From contig CM066300.1 in the NCBI GenBank assembly GCA_033807695.1, positions 3,720,001 through 3,784,000 on the forward strand: a stretch of DNA of 64,000 nucleotides, read 5' to 3'. Each line of letters begins with the position of its first letter. The stretch's first letter is position 1. Source of the DNA: Daedaleopsis sinensis. Its lineage: Eukaryota > Basidiomycota > Agaricomycetes > Polyporales > Polyporaceae. Both the position numbers and the translations under genes were made by a program. Positions 12,296-22,939 of this stretch are shown here, one piece after another. The notes under the pieces were generated by a model. That model was not told the DNA's origin and did no database searches. It worked only from the letters and a program-made list of their open reading frames with translations.

Positions 12296-12320
12296 CTCTT
12301 GAGTCTTGAGTCTTGAGTCT
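12296..12320. repeat. short tandem repeat of a 7-mer (gagtctt)
   Basis: Three perfect copies of gagtctt lie head to tail, preceded by a partial copy. The repeat is short and lies in non-coding or doubtful sequence. Confidence 0.8.
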
Positions 12321-13611
12321 TACTGGCCTCGTGCATCTCCGTCTCCCCGCTCTCTGATACTACTTACCGTCATCCCTGGCGACCTTGTCCCTTTCTTCGC
12401 AGGCAGCCCAGCGCCGATCCGCCGGCCCACCCGCCGTGTCTGCCCTACACGTATCGTACATATCGCTATCGCACTCACGCTGCCGCCACAGAGGCCGGCC
12501 TGGCCCCCTTGGGAAGCGCAAGAACCAGCGATGGGTGCAGTGTCGCGGCAAAACACCCACAGTCTACAGACACGCCGCCTATCTCGTTATCTCGCTCTCC
12601 GAAGCTCTCCTCCCCGACCGAAACGCGATCAAGGGCTCGTCGCCCCAATCCGTCGGTCAATCTCAATCATGAACGCATGACGTCGCAGTTGACCGCACAA
12701 AGGCTGTCTGAGGGCGCAATGTCCAACTGTCCAACTGCCGAAACGTCGAACTATCCCCGCCGGCCGCGTGAACGTTAGAACGGTGCAGCGCGATTGGGTA
12801 TCCGCGGCCTCGGGAGGCTGGTACGCAGCTTTCGTGAGGTCATCGCCCTCGTCCATCACAACGTGTTCGCGACTTTCCGCCGCGGCGGACGCTCTGCGTG
12901 CAACATTTCGCCGACATTACCGGGCTGGCGTATGGACTCGAGGTAAGGTCGATGTTCGCCTCGAGGTCAATCATGGAAACTCGCTATCATCTGCCATCTA
13001 GATGTACAGTATAGACCGCGGTGGAGGAGCGACGAATTCACTCGAAGGCGATGGTAGTGTCATCTAGACCGAATAATGATTACAGTCTGGATCACCAATT
13101 TTGTTGAGATAGCTACAGAACGACGATAGCCAATGGAAGTACACGTTCCGAACGCGTCTAACTAAAACCAATGGTTTCGATGCGGTGTCTGAGCGTGCGA
13201 ACGACCATGGGGTGGAGATAAGAAAACAGAAGTATGCGAACATGGAAACAGAAGGACAGAGAGGGGATGCGAATCGGTACGACATCCGTTCGTCCGAAAC
13301 TCATACTGAAACGAGAATGAGGGCGCGCATTCGGGGAGCCTGATAGGACAGACGGTGTGAGCTGTGGGAGAGGGAACAAACAAGGCGGCGCGACGAGCGA
13401 ATGGAACATCGAAGAGCGGTGTGTGGCGCTGGCAGAGTTAGATTGTTGGAAAGTTCGAGTGGCACTGGCAGTACCATAACGAATGGCGAGTTCTATGATA
13501 GGTTCTGAGGATTGCCCTATGCTATGGAGCTTGGGCTTCGAGCGCTTCTAGGGAGATGGCGAGGGCGATACTAGACGAAGAGCTGGTCGCGCAAAGAGGG
13601 AGTCAAAGAGA

Positions 13612-15068
13612 TTACATGCCGCCACCAGCGGAATAGGCTCTTGCACGACCCATACGCGGTCGGATCCATTCTCTGCTCTTCCTCAAGGCTCCCTGATCTT
13701 TGTTTGTCGATATCGAAGGGATATCACCGAGGGCGCCAGCAAGAGAGCTTGAGGTTTGGTTGACAACTGAGTTTTTGCCCACCGAGAAGTGAAGAGACGA
13801 ATAGTTCAGAACAGCTCTGTTCACTGGTGCGAAAGAGACCGATTTCATGGCCATGCCGGTCTCCTGAAACGGAGGCTGAGCGGGTAGCCCCTCTTGAAAG
13901 GTTTGGCTAGCCAAGATGTCGTCAAGCTCCAGAGAGATGTCCGACTCGTAAGTTATATCCAAGGCGGAAGATAGAAAGCCAGTGTCTAGTTCGCGGGAAC
14001 CTTCGTTTTCGGCAGAGAGAACAACACGGGCCAGATCCAGGAGTTCTTCTTGAAAGATATGGCAGCCGGTCTCGGTATATGACTCAGAGAGAGCAGCATC
14101 TTCGAGAGCAACACCTCCAGCCGATCCCACCGCATGTGAGAAGACCTCTATCGAGCCAGACGAATGCGCAAGTTCCCCGAAGAGGTCCTCGTAGAAGATA
14201 TCCCTCTGTCGCGCCATATATGCGCCGTATGACCCCACGCACTCTTGAATTCCTTCAGCAGGACCAAGGATGCGAGAGAGTGTGTCGTAGCAGGTCTGAC
14301 GCTGAGCTTTGTCGAGCACAACGTCGTCATTCCCCGGACAAACCGAGTTGATAGACGGGTCGCGGTAGAGGCGCGAGGTTCCTAGAGGCGGGCGTGCAGG
14401 GACGCTTGAAGGCAATTTGCTGATGACAACGTTCACTGGGACAGAGCTCCAGGGTTGCGGAGGTAGGACAGACTTGATTGGAGCCGAAAGAGGTACCGCA
14501 GGCGTCACTGACGAGGGCTGAGCGGACAGTGGTTTGCTGAGGAGTGAATGGGCTCGACCCGATTGCAGCGGTGGAATAGCACGATTACGGACGCGTCTCT
14601 GTAGTTTACGGATCAATGTATGCGCATATACTCTGCTTACGGTAGACTTACATGTAATCGCATGGCATCGGTCTTCGACTCGACCGTTGCTCGTTTGTCT
14701 TCCTTTGTGACCCGTAGACCCTTGCTGTGGAACCAGTCGTAAATGTGTCTGCGATCGACGTTGTAGCGCATCTGAATTTCCTGCCGGATTGCGAAGGAAG
14801 GCATTTCGATGACGCCGGGCTGCACGAAGGATTCGAGCTCGGCAACAATCTCAGGTCCCAGACGAAGTGCAAGGCTATCGGGGTTGACCCGTCTTTTGTT
14901 TGAAGGCGGAGGAGGTGGGAGCTCCTCGAGGGAGTCGAAGAGCAAATGGTCACTGTGCGGGATGTCTACCGTCATGCTCCTGCTAAGACGGTAGTAAAGA
15001 TCCGACTCGGGCTGTGCTTTGCGTTTTGCGGGGATTGTGGTTGCGCGATCGGAGAGGATGCGAGACAT
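13612..15068 (-). CDS. homeodomain-like (helix-turn-helix) protein
   Basis: Exon 1 (15068-14652) and exon 2 (14598-13612) are joined by a 53-nt intron (GTAAGT...CTACAG) in phase 0, giving about 467 residues. At about residues 85-130 a helical segment ends in 'NVDRRHIYDWFHSKGLRV', which has the spacing of a homeodomain third helix (WFxNxR). The usual Asn is replaced by Ser and the block is preceded by 'FAIRQEIQMRY'. A basic patch ('SNKRRV') lies just before it. The C-terminal ~330 residues are Ser/Pro-rich and acidic, with no domain I know. Sequence-specific DNA binding is likely but not shown. It is not adjacent to the usual basidiomycete A mating-type markers (no MIP gene in view), so I do not call it a mating-type gene. 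I chose the second ATG because the upstream residues are T-rich 5' leader. Confidence 0.62.
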
Positions 15069-15339
15069 GGTCGCGGACAGTCTGAAAAAAAGGTCAGGGA
15101 AGATAGAGAGAGTAAGAGGAAAAGAGGTGACGAGGGAGGAGGATGCTCGGTCGCGGATTAAGAAGGCTGCAGGGTGGACCCGCGACACCGCTGTGACTGT
15201 GACGGGGTAGACAGAACATCGACTTGAACAACGGGTGAGAGCAGATTATAGAGAGGTCAGGAGGCTACAAGGGATCCCAAAGCAACGGCACAACGTCTAT
15301 GGTGCATGTGATTACGGTCGTATATGTAAGTTACCAGCG

Positions 15340-16910
15340 TCAGGACGTCCGTTTGACGACCCTCTCCGTCAATACCTCCAATGCTCCCTTAGCTTCGCTC
15401 TCGGGCAGCACCGCCAGCACCTCCCGTGCCTTATCCGCATGAGCCCGTGCAAGCTCACGCGTTCGTTCAACGCCAGAGGATCTGCGGACAAGATCTCTCG
15501 CCTGATCGCGGACAACGGGGACGTGTCGATGGGTGAGATACGGTACACTGATTCACTTAAAGAGACGCACCAGTTCAACGTCGCCTGGTTTCTCGAACTT
15601 GCGCTTGATCAAAGGACCCATCTCCGGATGTTCCTCCCAGGCAAACAAAGCAGGGCCGGTCGCAAGACCCAACTGCAGGTCGGCACCTCCAGGCTTTCCG
15701 AGCGTGGCGTCACCGGCCTCATAATCGAGGATGTCGTCCACAAGCTAGTAGGCAACGTAAGCGAGGCTAGGGATGAATGTTGGTTGTGTACTCTCACCTG
15801 GAAGGCAATACCGACGTTGCGGCCATACGCATATGCGACTTCTTTCCAAATCTCGCCCTCCTTGCAGCCACCCAGCACGACTGCCGCACGGGCACCCTTA
15901 GCCATCAGGCTTGCCGTCTTCAGGTAGGTCTTCTGCAAGTAGATGTTCCAGTTGTCCTGGCCCACAGATGGCGAAAGGCCCGCGATCCCCAGCGCGTCGG
16001 CATGCACCGCCTTCAGCTGGAGAATCTCTCCTTCGACGAGGTTGGCAATCACGCTCGCGATGAGCTCGACGACCTCGTTCTCCCCCAAGCGCGACAGCGC
16101 GGCACTCGTCCGGCCGAGCAGGAAGTCGCCAGCCAACACGGAAAGCTTGTTTCCAAACGCGGCGGGCGCAGACGCCGCTCCCCTCCGCAACGGCGACCTG
16201 TCTATCACGTCGTCGTGGAGCAAGGACGCAACATGGATCATCTCCACTATTTGCGCAAGTCGTATTTGCGTCGGGAGCAACGTCAGGGGCGAGGCGACAG
16301 TCGGAACTCCTAGTGTGGGAGATATTGGAGGGGGAGAAGGCGGTTGATGAGCTGGACGTGGGGGCCGCAGGGAGAACGCCGATTGGAACGACGCGGTATG
16401 GTCAGGCATGTTCGGATTCCAGTCGTTCAGCACGTCTGCACGCGTGAGTGGTCGGTCCAACTCTTCTGCCCGCCCGCCCGCGCCCTCGCACCCCGCCGCC
16501 CACTGCTTCATATGCCAGCCGCTTCCCAATCCATTGGTTGCCTGCGAGAAGAGGAGAACAAGGAGTGGTCGCAGCTGTTTTGAGGGATGGAGGAAGTAGT
16601 ATTTGGCAATTTCGGTAAGAGACGGGTGTGACGAGCCAAGGAGGTTGAGCAACGTTTCGCGGAGCTCTTGCAGCTGGGGCGCGACAAGCTGGTACGGGTC
16701 AGGACGTGGAACGGGTTTGTGAGGATCCTGGGTATTGAAGTACGCGTCGCCTGCTTGTAATGTTTGTGGATGCGTTAAAGGAGGCTTTTTCTGTTGTTGG
16801 ACGTGAACGCTGTAATTTCTGCGCGTCGGAGCCCGCGTGACCGCCGCAGATGACGGAAGTGGTTTAGAAATGAGCACTCTAGCAGCAGCGCATCGTCGCA
16901 TGACCAGCAA
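15340..16910 (-). CDS. COQ1: trans-polyprenyl diphosphate synthase (CoQ side chain)
   Basis: Three exons (16910-15798, 15744-15571, 15501-15340), with introns of 53 and 69 nt, join in phase 0. The protein has the class I prenyltransferase signatures: the first Asp-rich motif in 'SLLHDDVIDRSPLRRG' and the second in 'LVDDILDYE', plus the 'NKLSVLAGDFLLGR' and 'KTASL' segments and an 'SSGVERTRELA' helix near the C-terminus. In this family the enzyme extends FPP/GGPP with isopentenyl diphosphate to make the ubiquinone tail in mitochondria. The Arg/Ser/Ala-rich start ('MRRCAAARVLISK', 'RRNYSVHV') fits a mitochondrial targeting peptide. A Pro-rich, low-complexity insertion of about 80 residues lies just before the first Asp motif. 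Chain length cannot be judged from the sequence. Confidence 0.9.
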
Positions 16911-17510
16911 GGACGCTTAGAGATGCGTCGAGAGAGACAAGAGATGTGAGGTGGAGAAGGAGGGCGACCTGGTGTCGGGCAAACCGGGAGGAGAGACGAT
17001 GAGATACTTGACCGTGGGCGCGCTCGCGCACCGGCGTTCCAAAGCGCGTCGGATATGACGTCCACACGCTGCTTCGACCTTTCAAAGGATCTCACTGTCC
17101 TCCGAACTCTGACGTGCACATGGTGGACATAGGATCGCATTATGAGTCTACATAGCAGGATTGCCCACGAGTTCGATGTTGCACAGTTCGCTAGTCTAGA
17201 CACCACTACAGGCACCACGAGAAGACACTGAACATAGGCCAGAACGCGCGAAGGAAGCCCGCCCTAAAGGCTTGGATGGCAGCAGACACCCTGCGGTTCT
17301 GCGCAGCATTCATTTTGTAGCAACCACTCGCACGGCATGGGTTCACGGCCGCCATACGTCGTGTCCCGAGCTGCAACGCGCGCGACGTCGACCAGAGACT
17401 TGAGGGAAAATGTCATGATTTCGTCCATGTATTCTCACCTATCTCGGGGCCGTTAGACCGTATCCCGACCGAGCACTGGAGAGAGCAGATTCGCACCCTC
17501 AACGGTGTAG
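16911..17510. other. COQ1 upstream region, no gene seen
   Basis: These 600 bases separate the COQ1 start from the stop of the LAMTOR2-like gene, both on the minus strand. A 147-codon minus-strand frame (16775-17218) overlaps the COQ1 start and shows no family resemblance, so I leave it out. The region should hold the COQ1 promoter and leader. Confidence 0.55.
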
Positions 17511-18067
17511 CTAACGTGTCGTGACATCACCACGGCGGGGGCTGGTCGGAGGTGGAGGCACTGAAGCTAATGCCCCACTCAACTGGGTGACGGGCTTCTC
17601 GAGGTGCTGGGCCAATTTACGGGCCTGCAAGGCAGTCTTGTGACAAATTCGACGTATCGTACAATATCTAGGACGCACCTTGAGCTCCAGCTCGTCCCAC
17701 GGGACAGAGGTGTCGGCATTGAGAGCAAGTAACATCACTGGCTCGTCATCCTCGTCCTTCTTTGGCGTTTCCACGGGAAGCACGAGCAGGTGGCCAAGCT
17801 GTGAGATGAGAGAGTTCTAGTGCTGTGTGAGTGGATGGGATGAAGTTGACGAACCTCACTGTCGACCATGCCAATATTCTGTTCTCGTGTTTCCTGCCAT
17901 ATTTCTGTACTGAGACCTACAAGGACACGTATGTGATCCTTTGTCTTGTTAGGATCTGATGCATAGCAGACAAGCTCGCCCTCAGGCGTGAACAGGACCA
18001 CAGTATGCAAAAAGGGGAGGTCCAGTACACGCGAAAGAAGGGTGTGTAGGTTGCCCAGATTCAGCAT
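17511..18067 (-). CDS. LAMTOR2: Ragulator p14 / LAMTOR2-like roadblock protein
   Basis: Three exons encode about 145 residues starting 'MLNLGNLHTLLSRVL'. The first intron follows 'NIGMVDSE' (GTTCGT donor) and the second follows 'VPWDELELK' (GTGCGT donor), the third exon beginning 'ARKLAQHLEKPVTQL'. The size, the 'VVLFTPEGELVCYAS' beta-hairpin and the C-terminal helix ending in 'LEKPVTQL' match the roadblock/LC7 fold of LAMTOR2 (p14). In this family the protein is part of the Ragulator/EGO scaffold, which anchors Rag GTPases and TORC1 on the lysosome or vacuole. A short Pro/Arg tail follows the domain. A start further upstream at 18085 would add six residues; the chosen ATG fits the family start best. 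Confidence 0.8.
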
Positions 18068-18379
18068 CCTGAGCGCGGCATGCAAGTCGCTTCATATCAA
18101 TATTGTGAGCGCCCTAGAAGTATATACTGGCTACCGGGACCCCGAGGACTGCGCAAGGTGTAGCTAAAGGAAGCATAAGTTAACTGGACGTAACAGTAAG
18201 TGAGTACTGGTACTAGTACTCGTTGGTATCCAGACGTAAACATCTACAGCAGAAATACTAGGAATAAGATAGAAGCTTAACCATTCGAATGAGACAAGGA
18301 TCGTACGACATAGAGATTCGTGAGTAAACGACAGTCTACCGTTTTTGGTTCTGGAAATATAAGGCCAATCAGGCCGCGC
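18068..18379. other. short intergenic region, no gene seen
   Basis: This lies between the LAMTOR2-like start and the nominal stop of the RNA-binding protein, both on the minus strand. The RNA-binding gene may extend into it if a last intron (GTACGT after 'YLNYM') is spliced to an AG near 18340. I cannot decide this from the sequence. Confidence 0.45.
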
Positions 18380-21096
18380 TCATGCTGTGTATCGTGGAAG
18401 ACGTACCATATAGTTCAGATACTGCTGATAATCTGGTTGTGGGTTGCTCGGAGGAGGTTGCTGGGGCCTCATCAGAGCCGAAGCCGGTGGCATGCTGTAG
18501 GGCGGCATGGGAGGGGCTCCGGTCTGGGCAGGCTGCACCTGCCCGCTCTGTTGCAACAGTGCGAGGATATTCGGAGGAAGACCAGCTAGAGATGCAGGTC
18601 CTCCCTGAACAGGAGCAGATGTAGATGGCTGCGGCGGCATTGCGGCATATGGATTCGAAGGAGGAGCGGACGGCGGCGCAGGAGCATAAGATGGGACTTG
18701 GGGAGGTGGCATTGGAGGTTGGCCATAGTACGGGTTTGCGTTGGATTGCGGAGGAGGCACTTGCGGAGGAGGCGCCGTTGTAGGAGCAGACGGTGGTGGC
18801 GGTGGCGGGCCTGCAGAAGTAGGGACGGCTTGAGGTTGCTTCAGAGCGGCAAGCAGTTGTTGCACTTTCTTTGCCTGCTCAAGGCGCTCCCGTTCATCGG
18901 CAGCCTGGGTATGTTGCGTTGAGAGATAGAACCACTGGCGGAAGAGTAAACTCACCGCAGGAGAAGGAGCCGCGGGTGCCTGGGTGTATCCGCCGCTTGG
19001 TGGACCATAGCCTGGGCCAGGAGGGGGAGGACTACCATATCCGTTATGACCACCTCTGTTATTGTTGCTGTTACTGTTGCTGTTGTTGAACTCTGTCGCA
19101 CGCTGATCTCTGCCGAACTCGTCTTCGAAGGTGCGGCTGTTGCGATCACGGAAGTCTCGGCGATCTTCCCAATCATTACCCCCGAAACCTCGACCCCTAC
19201 CGCGACCACCTCGTCCTCCGCGTCGCCCTCGGGTCGGAGCTCCATCCCATTCACGTTGTTGGTTGAACCCACCTGCAGCGGTAGGCCCATCGCCACGGTC
19301 ATCACGACTAGGAAGAGATGAACACAAGCGATATACGGTTCGCAGTGAGATGTACATACCGAGGCGAGGCAGCACGAGGATCGTCACCAGGCGACGCAAA
19401 GGCAATCTCCATTATGCCATCTTGGAGCGGTTGGTGACGAAGACGATCGTGGGCTTCTTCGCAGACCTACGAGTCACGATCAACTAAGTGCAAGCGATGG
19501 CATCTGTGATCAACTCACCCGCGTGTCGTAGAACTCAACATAGCGTTGACTAAAAGGATGGAGATGAATATTTATACATATTCCGACATGGGAAGGTAGC
19601 ACGCACTCGAGACGATCGCCTACAGGTCTGATTGACTTGACATCTCCAAATTGTTGAAACTTATGGCGAACTTCGTTGTCGTCGATAAACTGGTTTGTAG
19701 GTGAGTTGCGGAGCGTGATTATCAAGTTGCCTTGTAGCTCCTAAGGGTGAAGGTCAACGTCAACCTCTTGTTTGATCCTGGGGAAGTGGACTCACTTGGT
19801 CTTTTTGCCGATCGGCGCCTCGCCCATGGTCATCACGAGGAAGAGAATAATGCACATCGATCTATGCCATAGATGAGGTTCCTGAAGCCAGCGATAAAAG
19901 TAACAACATACGGGACGACCACTGATCTCAGAACCCTGCAGGCGGTCCCTTGCTCTCTCTGCAGCACGTAGATCGTACTAACAAGCGAAGCATGAGAATC
20001 AACCTCGTGCTGGAGGGGAGACACTCACATAAGTCACGAACACCATCCCGCGGTTTGCGATCAGGTCAAAGAAGGTTTTAATCTCGCCATGCTCTTCGAA
20101 AAGTCGCCTAACATCGTCGCTGTTGGTCTCATACTGCAGAAACGTGACGTGTATTAGCCCACAAGATAGGGACATCTCATTCCTTTTGCGCCAGACTTGC
20201 CTTGATGTTGCGTATAAAGAGCGTGCGGCACGGTCTTTCTCGTTGTATGCGCTCCTCAATGATAGAGTCATGCACCTTGTCGTCTCGCTCCCGGCGTTGA
20301 GGACGCTTCTGGAACCGATTCCCATATCCTCCTCCCTGATTGTTGTAGTTTTCGCCCGGGCCATCTATCGAATTGATTAACAAATGTGAGGAGGCGGTGT
20401 CAGATCCAAGGCAACAACGGGGAGAACGGTGGTGGAAAGACATGTTATAATACGCCGTTCTCAGAAACGAGGTTGCCCAGAATATTCCTCCGTCCACGAA
20501 CGACTGCAAATTCTTGTGATTAGAGAACTGGTCAAATCGGTATGACCGTCTCAACCTAAACGCCAACCAAGGTAGACAATTGAGGGTAGTTGAAGCTCAC
20601 GCCACCGCCTTCGCATAGCTGAGCTCAGATCCTGGGGTACGATACGGAGCGGCCTCAAAGAGGAACATCCCAGACGACTCGTAGGGCTCTCATGCCTGTA
20701 ACCTCAAACTCAAACTCAAATGGGACTCTCAAGCGCACCTTCATAGCTATAACCCTGATAATATCCGCCAGAAGGGTCAGGGTACTGCCCGGGACCCGGT
20801 GCATTGTAGTTGCCGTTCTGATAGAACTGCCCAGGTGGCGGGCCAGACTCGTAATTATTGTAACCACCCATGTCGCCTTGCGGGGGACCTTGATCATATG
20901 GGCCGGCATTGCCATAACCACCGTAGGAGGAGGCTTGTCCTCCCCCACGGCCCCGACCGAACCCTCTTCCTCTAGGAGCACCGCCTCTGTCAAAACGGTG
21001 GGATCTGTCAGGCCCTGGCCCGAAGTTTCCAGGAGGACCGCCTCTGCGCGGCGGCCCATCATAGGGCGCGCCTCCATACGGATGGTGTCGATTCAT
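18380..21096 (-). CDS. Mei2-like RNA-binding protein with two RRMs and Gly- and Pro/Gln-rich ends
   Basis: This is a multi-exon gene starting at 21096 ('MNRHHPYGGAPYDG'). The N-terminal ~120 residues are Gly/Arg/Tyr-rich. RRM1 has RNP2 in 'CRTLFIRNIK', joined across an intron to 'YETNSDDVRRLFEEHGEIK', and RNP1 in 'NRGMVFVTY'. The linker 'IDVHYSLPRDD' and RRM2 ('NLIITLRNSPTNQFIDDN', 'KFQQFGDVKSI', 'RYVEFYDTR') follow the arrangement of Mei2/AML proteins. Next come an RGG-rich segment, an Asn/Ser run and a long Pro/Gln-rich tail. A Mei2 family RRM3 was not seen. Introns after 'RYVEFYDTR', 'PRAASPR' and 'APSPA' are clear. The exons between about 20640 and 20370 and the extreme C-terminus are uncertain. 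A post-transcriptional role is inferred from the RRMs; the target is unknown. Confidence 0.75.
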
Positions 21097-21467
21097 GTTC
21101 TCAACGTGCTTCGAAGCGATTCTTCTAACTCGAAATTCGTATCGTGGCGCTCAGTGATGTGACGTGTCCAGTGTGCGAGACGGAGCGGCTCAAGAGTTCA
21201 CAGCGAAACGTTGTGTTTGAGGAGGTGTCGCAGTAAAAGAGCTTCAACTCAAGGGAGAGGGGGTGGAAGCAACGAACAGACGATTGAGAGATGGTGGTCG
21301 AAGAGGAAGAGAAAGGGGATCAAATTTCGTCGAGGTTGGTGAATGGAGCTCGTGGGAACAACCTGCCCCCGACCGGGCGCCTAGGCGAGTGCCTGTCGAA
21401 GGCCGCCTGCTGCGCGATAGCAGTTGCACGTCTTTACCTCCACCCGCCACCAGCCCGCTCGTCCACC
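21097..21467. promoter_or_regulatory. divergent promoter region between RNA-binding gene and RAB5
   Basis: The 371 bases lie between two diverging start codons, so both promoters and 5' leaders must sit here. No clear TATA element was seen. Pyrimidine-rich tracts occur just ahead of the RAB5 start. Confidence 0.55.
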
Positions 21468-22483
21468 ATGTCCAAACAGTTTCAGTTCAAGCTCGTCCTT
21501 CTCGGTTTGTATGACGATCTTGGCAAAGGTATATGTTACTGACGACCGGCTTTCTCAGGCGAGTCCGCGGTGGGGAAGTCCAGGTGTGTGCTATAGATCC
21601 TTCTGTCTGGCTTCAATGCGATGTTGAATGCGTACCGCTTCCAGTCTCGTGTTGCGTTTTGTGAAGGATCAGTTTGATGATTATCGGGAGAGCACCATAG
21701 GCGGTACGTGTGTTTTGAGTGTACTCTTATCATCTCCTTTCTCTCAACTCCGGGCAGCCGCGTTCTTGACACAGACTGTGACACTTGAGGACCAAACTAC
21801 CGTCAAGTTTGAGATATGGTAAGCTCCTTATATATACATGCGATGCACTTTCAAAGTTACCCACCGGTATGTAGGGATACTGCCGGCCAGGAACGCTACA
21901 AGGTACGCTCGTCTGACCCTTCTATAATCAACGTCACGCTGATTTCGCAATGCAATAGTCACTTGTATGTCTCCTCCCATTCAGCCATTTTGACGACAGA
22001 TTCACTCACTGTCTCACTCAAGGCTCCCATGTACTATCGTAACGCCAACTGTGCCGTCGTCGTGTACGATATAACACAGTCTACGTCATTAGAGAAGGCC
22101 AAGTCCTGGATCCGTGAACTTCAGCGGCAAGCTGACCCCAACATCGTCATCGCTCTCTGTGGGAACAAGCTGGATCTTTCTGCGCGGCGCCAGGTCTCGC
22201 AAGAGGAGGCAAAGAAGTACGCCGAGGAGGAGGGTCTTATGTGGGGCGAGACCAGTGCCAAGACAGGAGAGGGCGTGTCGGACATCTTCACTTCAATTGG
22301 TGCGTCACACTCTCCTCACAATCATTTTCTACTGCTGAGTTCCTGTATCCAGCCAAGAAGCTTCCTCTCACTGCTCCGCCGACGGCGAGAGGAGGTGCGC
22401 GTCCCGGACCTGCCAGAACAGGGGTCGACCTCAACAAGCAAGCTACTCAAGGCCAAGGTCAGGGCGAGCAATGCAACTGCTAG
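21468..22483 (+). CDS. VPS21: Rab5-family GTPase
   Basis: Eight exons (21468-21504, 21559-21583, 21645-21703, 21758-21818, 21875-21902, 21959-21964, 22023-22299, 22353-22483) total 624 nt, encoding 207 residues. All five G motifs are present: 'GESAVGKSS' (P-loop), 'STIGAAF' (switch I, Rab5-type Ala before Phe), 'WDTAGQERY', 'GNKLDL' and 'TSAK'. The '[10 protein letters not shown]' switch II is Rab5-specific. The C-terminus ends in Cys-Asn-Cys, a double-geranylgeranylation CXC signal. Family role: early-endosome identity, homotypic fusion and recruitment of the Vps34 and CORVET machinery on endosome membranes. The sixth exon is only six bases long and codes Ser-Leu. Seven introns in a 1-kb gene is high even for an agaricomycete. 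Confidence 0.95.
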
Positions 22484-22939
22484 ACAATGTCGCAACGTGC
22501 AATCATCATCATCTGCCTGGTAGTATTACTAGCGGCCTATCCGGCGTTCATTCATTCATCACAGATCTAACCTTGTAGCCTCCTGGCTCCTCTATCTCAG
22601 CGGGACGCTTGCCCTCCATACCATCCGTTACCTCGATTGTAGTTTACCGTCATTCACTTTCACCTTGTTATATATGGACTTGAATATTGTGGACCACCCA
22701 TCATAGTGAACATTCTAGCTCCGCGAGACATCCAATTCCACAAGCAAAAACTAATACCAATCAGCGTCCATGATACGCGATTATGAGAAATGACACAGTA
22801 CAACTATGAACGAGTGACAGTTATCCAGACAACAAATGAGGGAGGTTGTACAATGAGGGACTACGGGCACCAGCCCACTGAGATCAGATAGAGATAGTTA
22901 ATAGAGATACCAATAAATACCCCAAGAAGTTGAGCGAGC
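22484..22939. other. convergent 3' region of RAB5 and RasGEF
   Basis: These 456 bases hold the two facing 3' ends. The sequence is more AT-rich than the flanking exons, with ATATATGG-like and AATAAATA-like stretches fitting 3' UTR and polyadenylation sequence. No gene is seen. Confidence 0.6.

Larger units (their letters stand above)
6613..13611. other. 7-kb gene-poor stretch with coding-like fragments
   Basis: No complete, recognisable gene could be built here. Several segments nevertheless look coding by amino-acid texture and GC-rich third positions: a Ser/Thr-rich frame at 8822-9022, a frame around 9090-9294 ending in 'REDNLSDLR' before a GTGAGT, the segment at 9654-9855 described separately, and long frames at 11082-12020 and 11612-12316. 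The frames do not join through convincing introns and are broken by stops. The region could hold one or more decayed genes, or real genes with unusual splicing. The last ~600 bases (13000-13611) are less GC-rich and are probably the 3' side of the homeodomain-like gene. Confidence 0.5.

Noticed and set aside
12296..12320. Telomere-like or regulatory function for the (gagtctt) repeat
   Set aside because: Only three copies, and the unit does not match TTAGGG-type fungal telomeres; probably a random short tandem repeat.
13612..16910. Basidiomycete A mating-type (HD) locus
   Set aside because: A homeodomain-like gene is present, but there is no divergent HD1/HD2 pair and no mitochondrial intermediate peptidase neighbour, and the helix-3 Asn is missing.
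16775..17218. 147-codon minus-strand frame upstream of COQ1
   Set aside because: It overlaps the COQ1 mitochondrial presequence in another frame and has no family resemblance.
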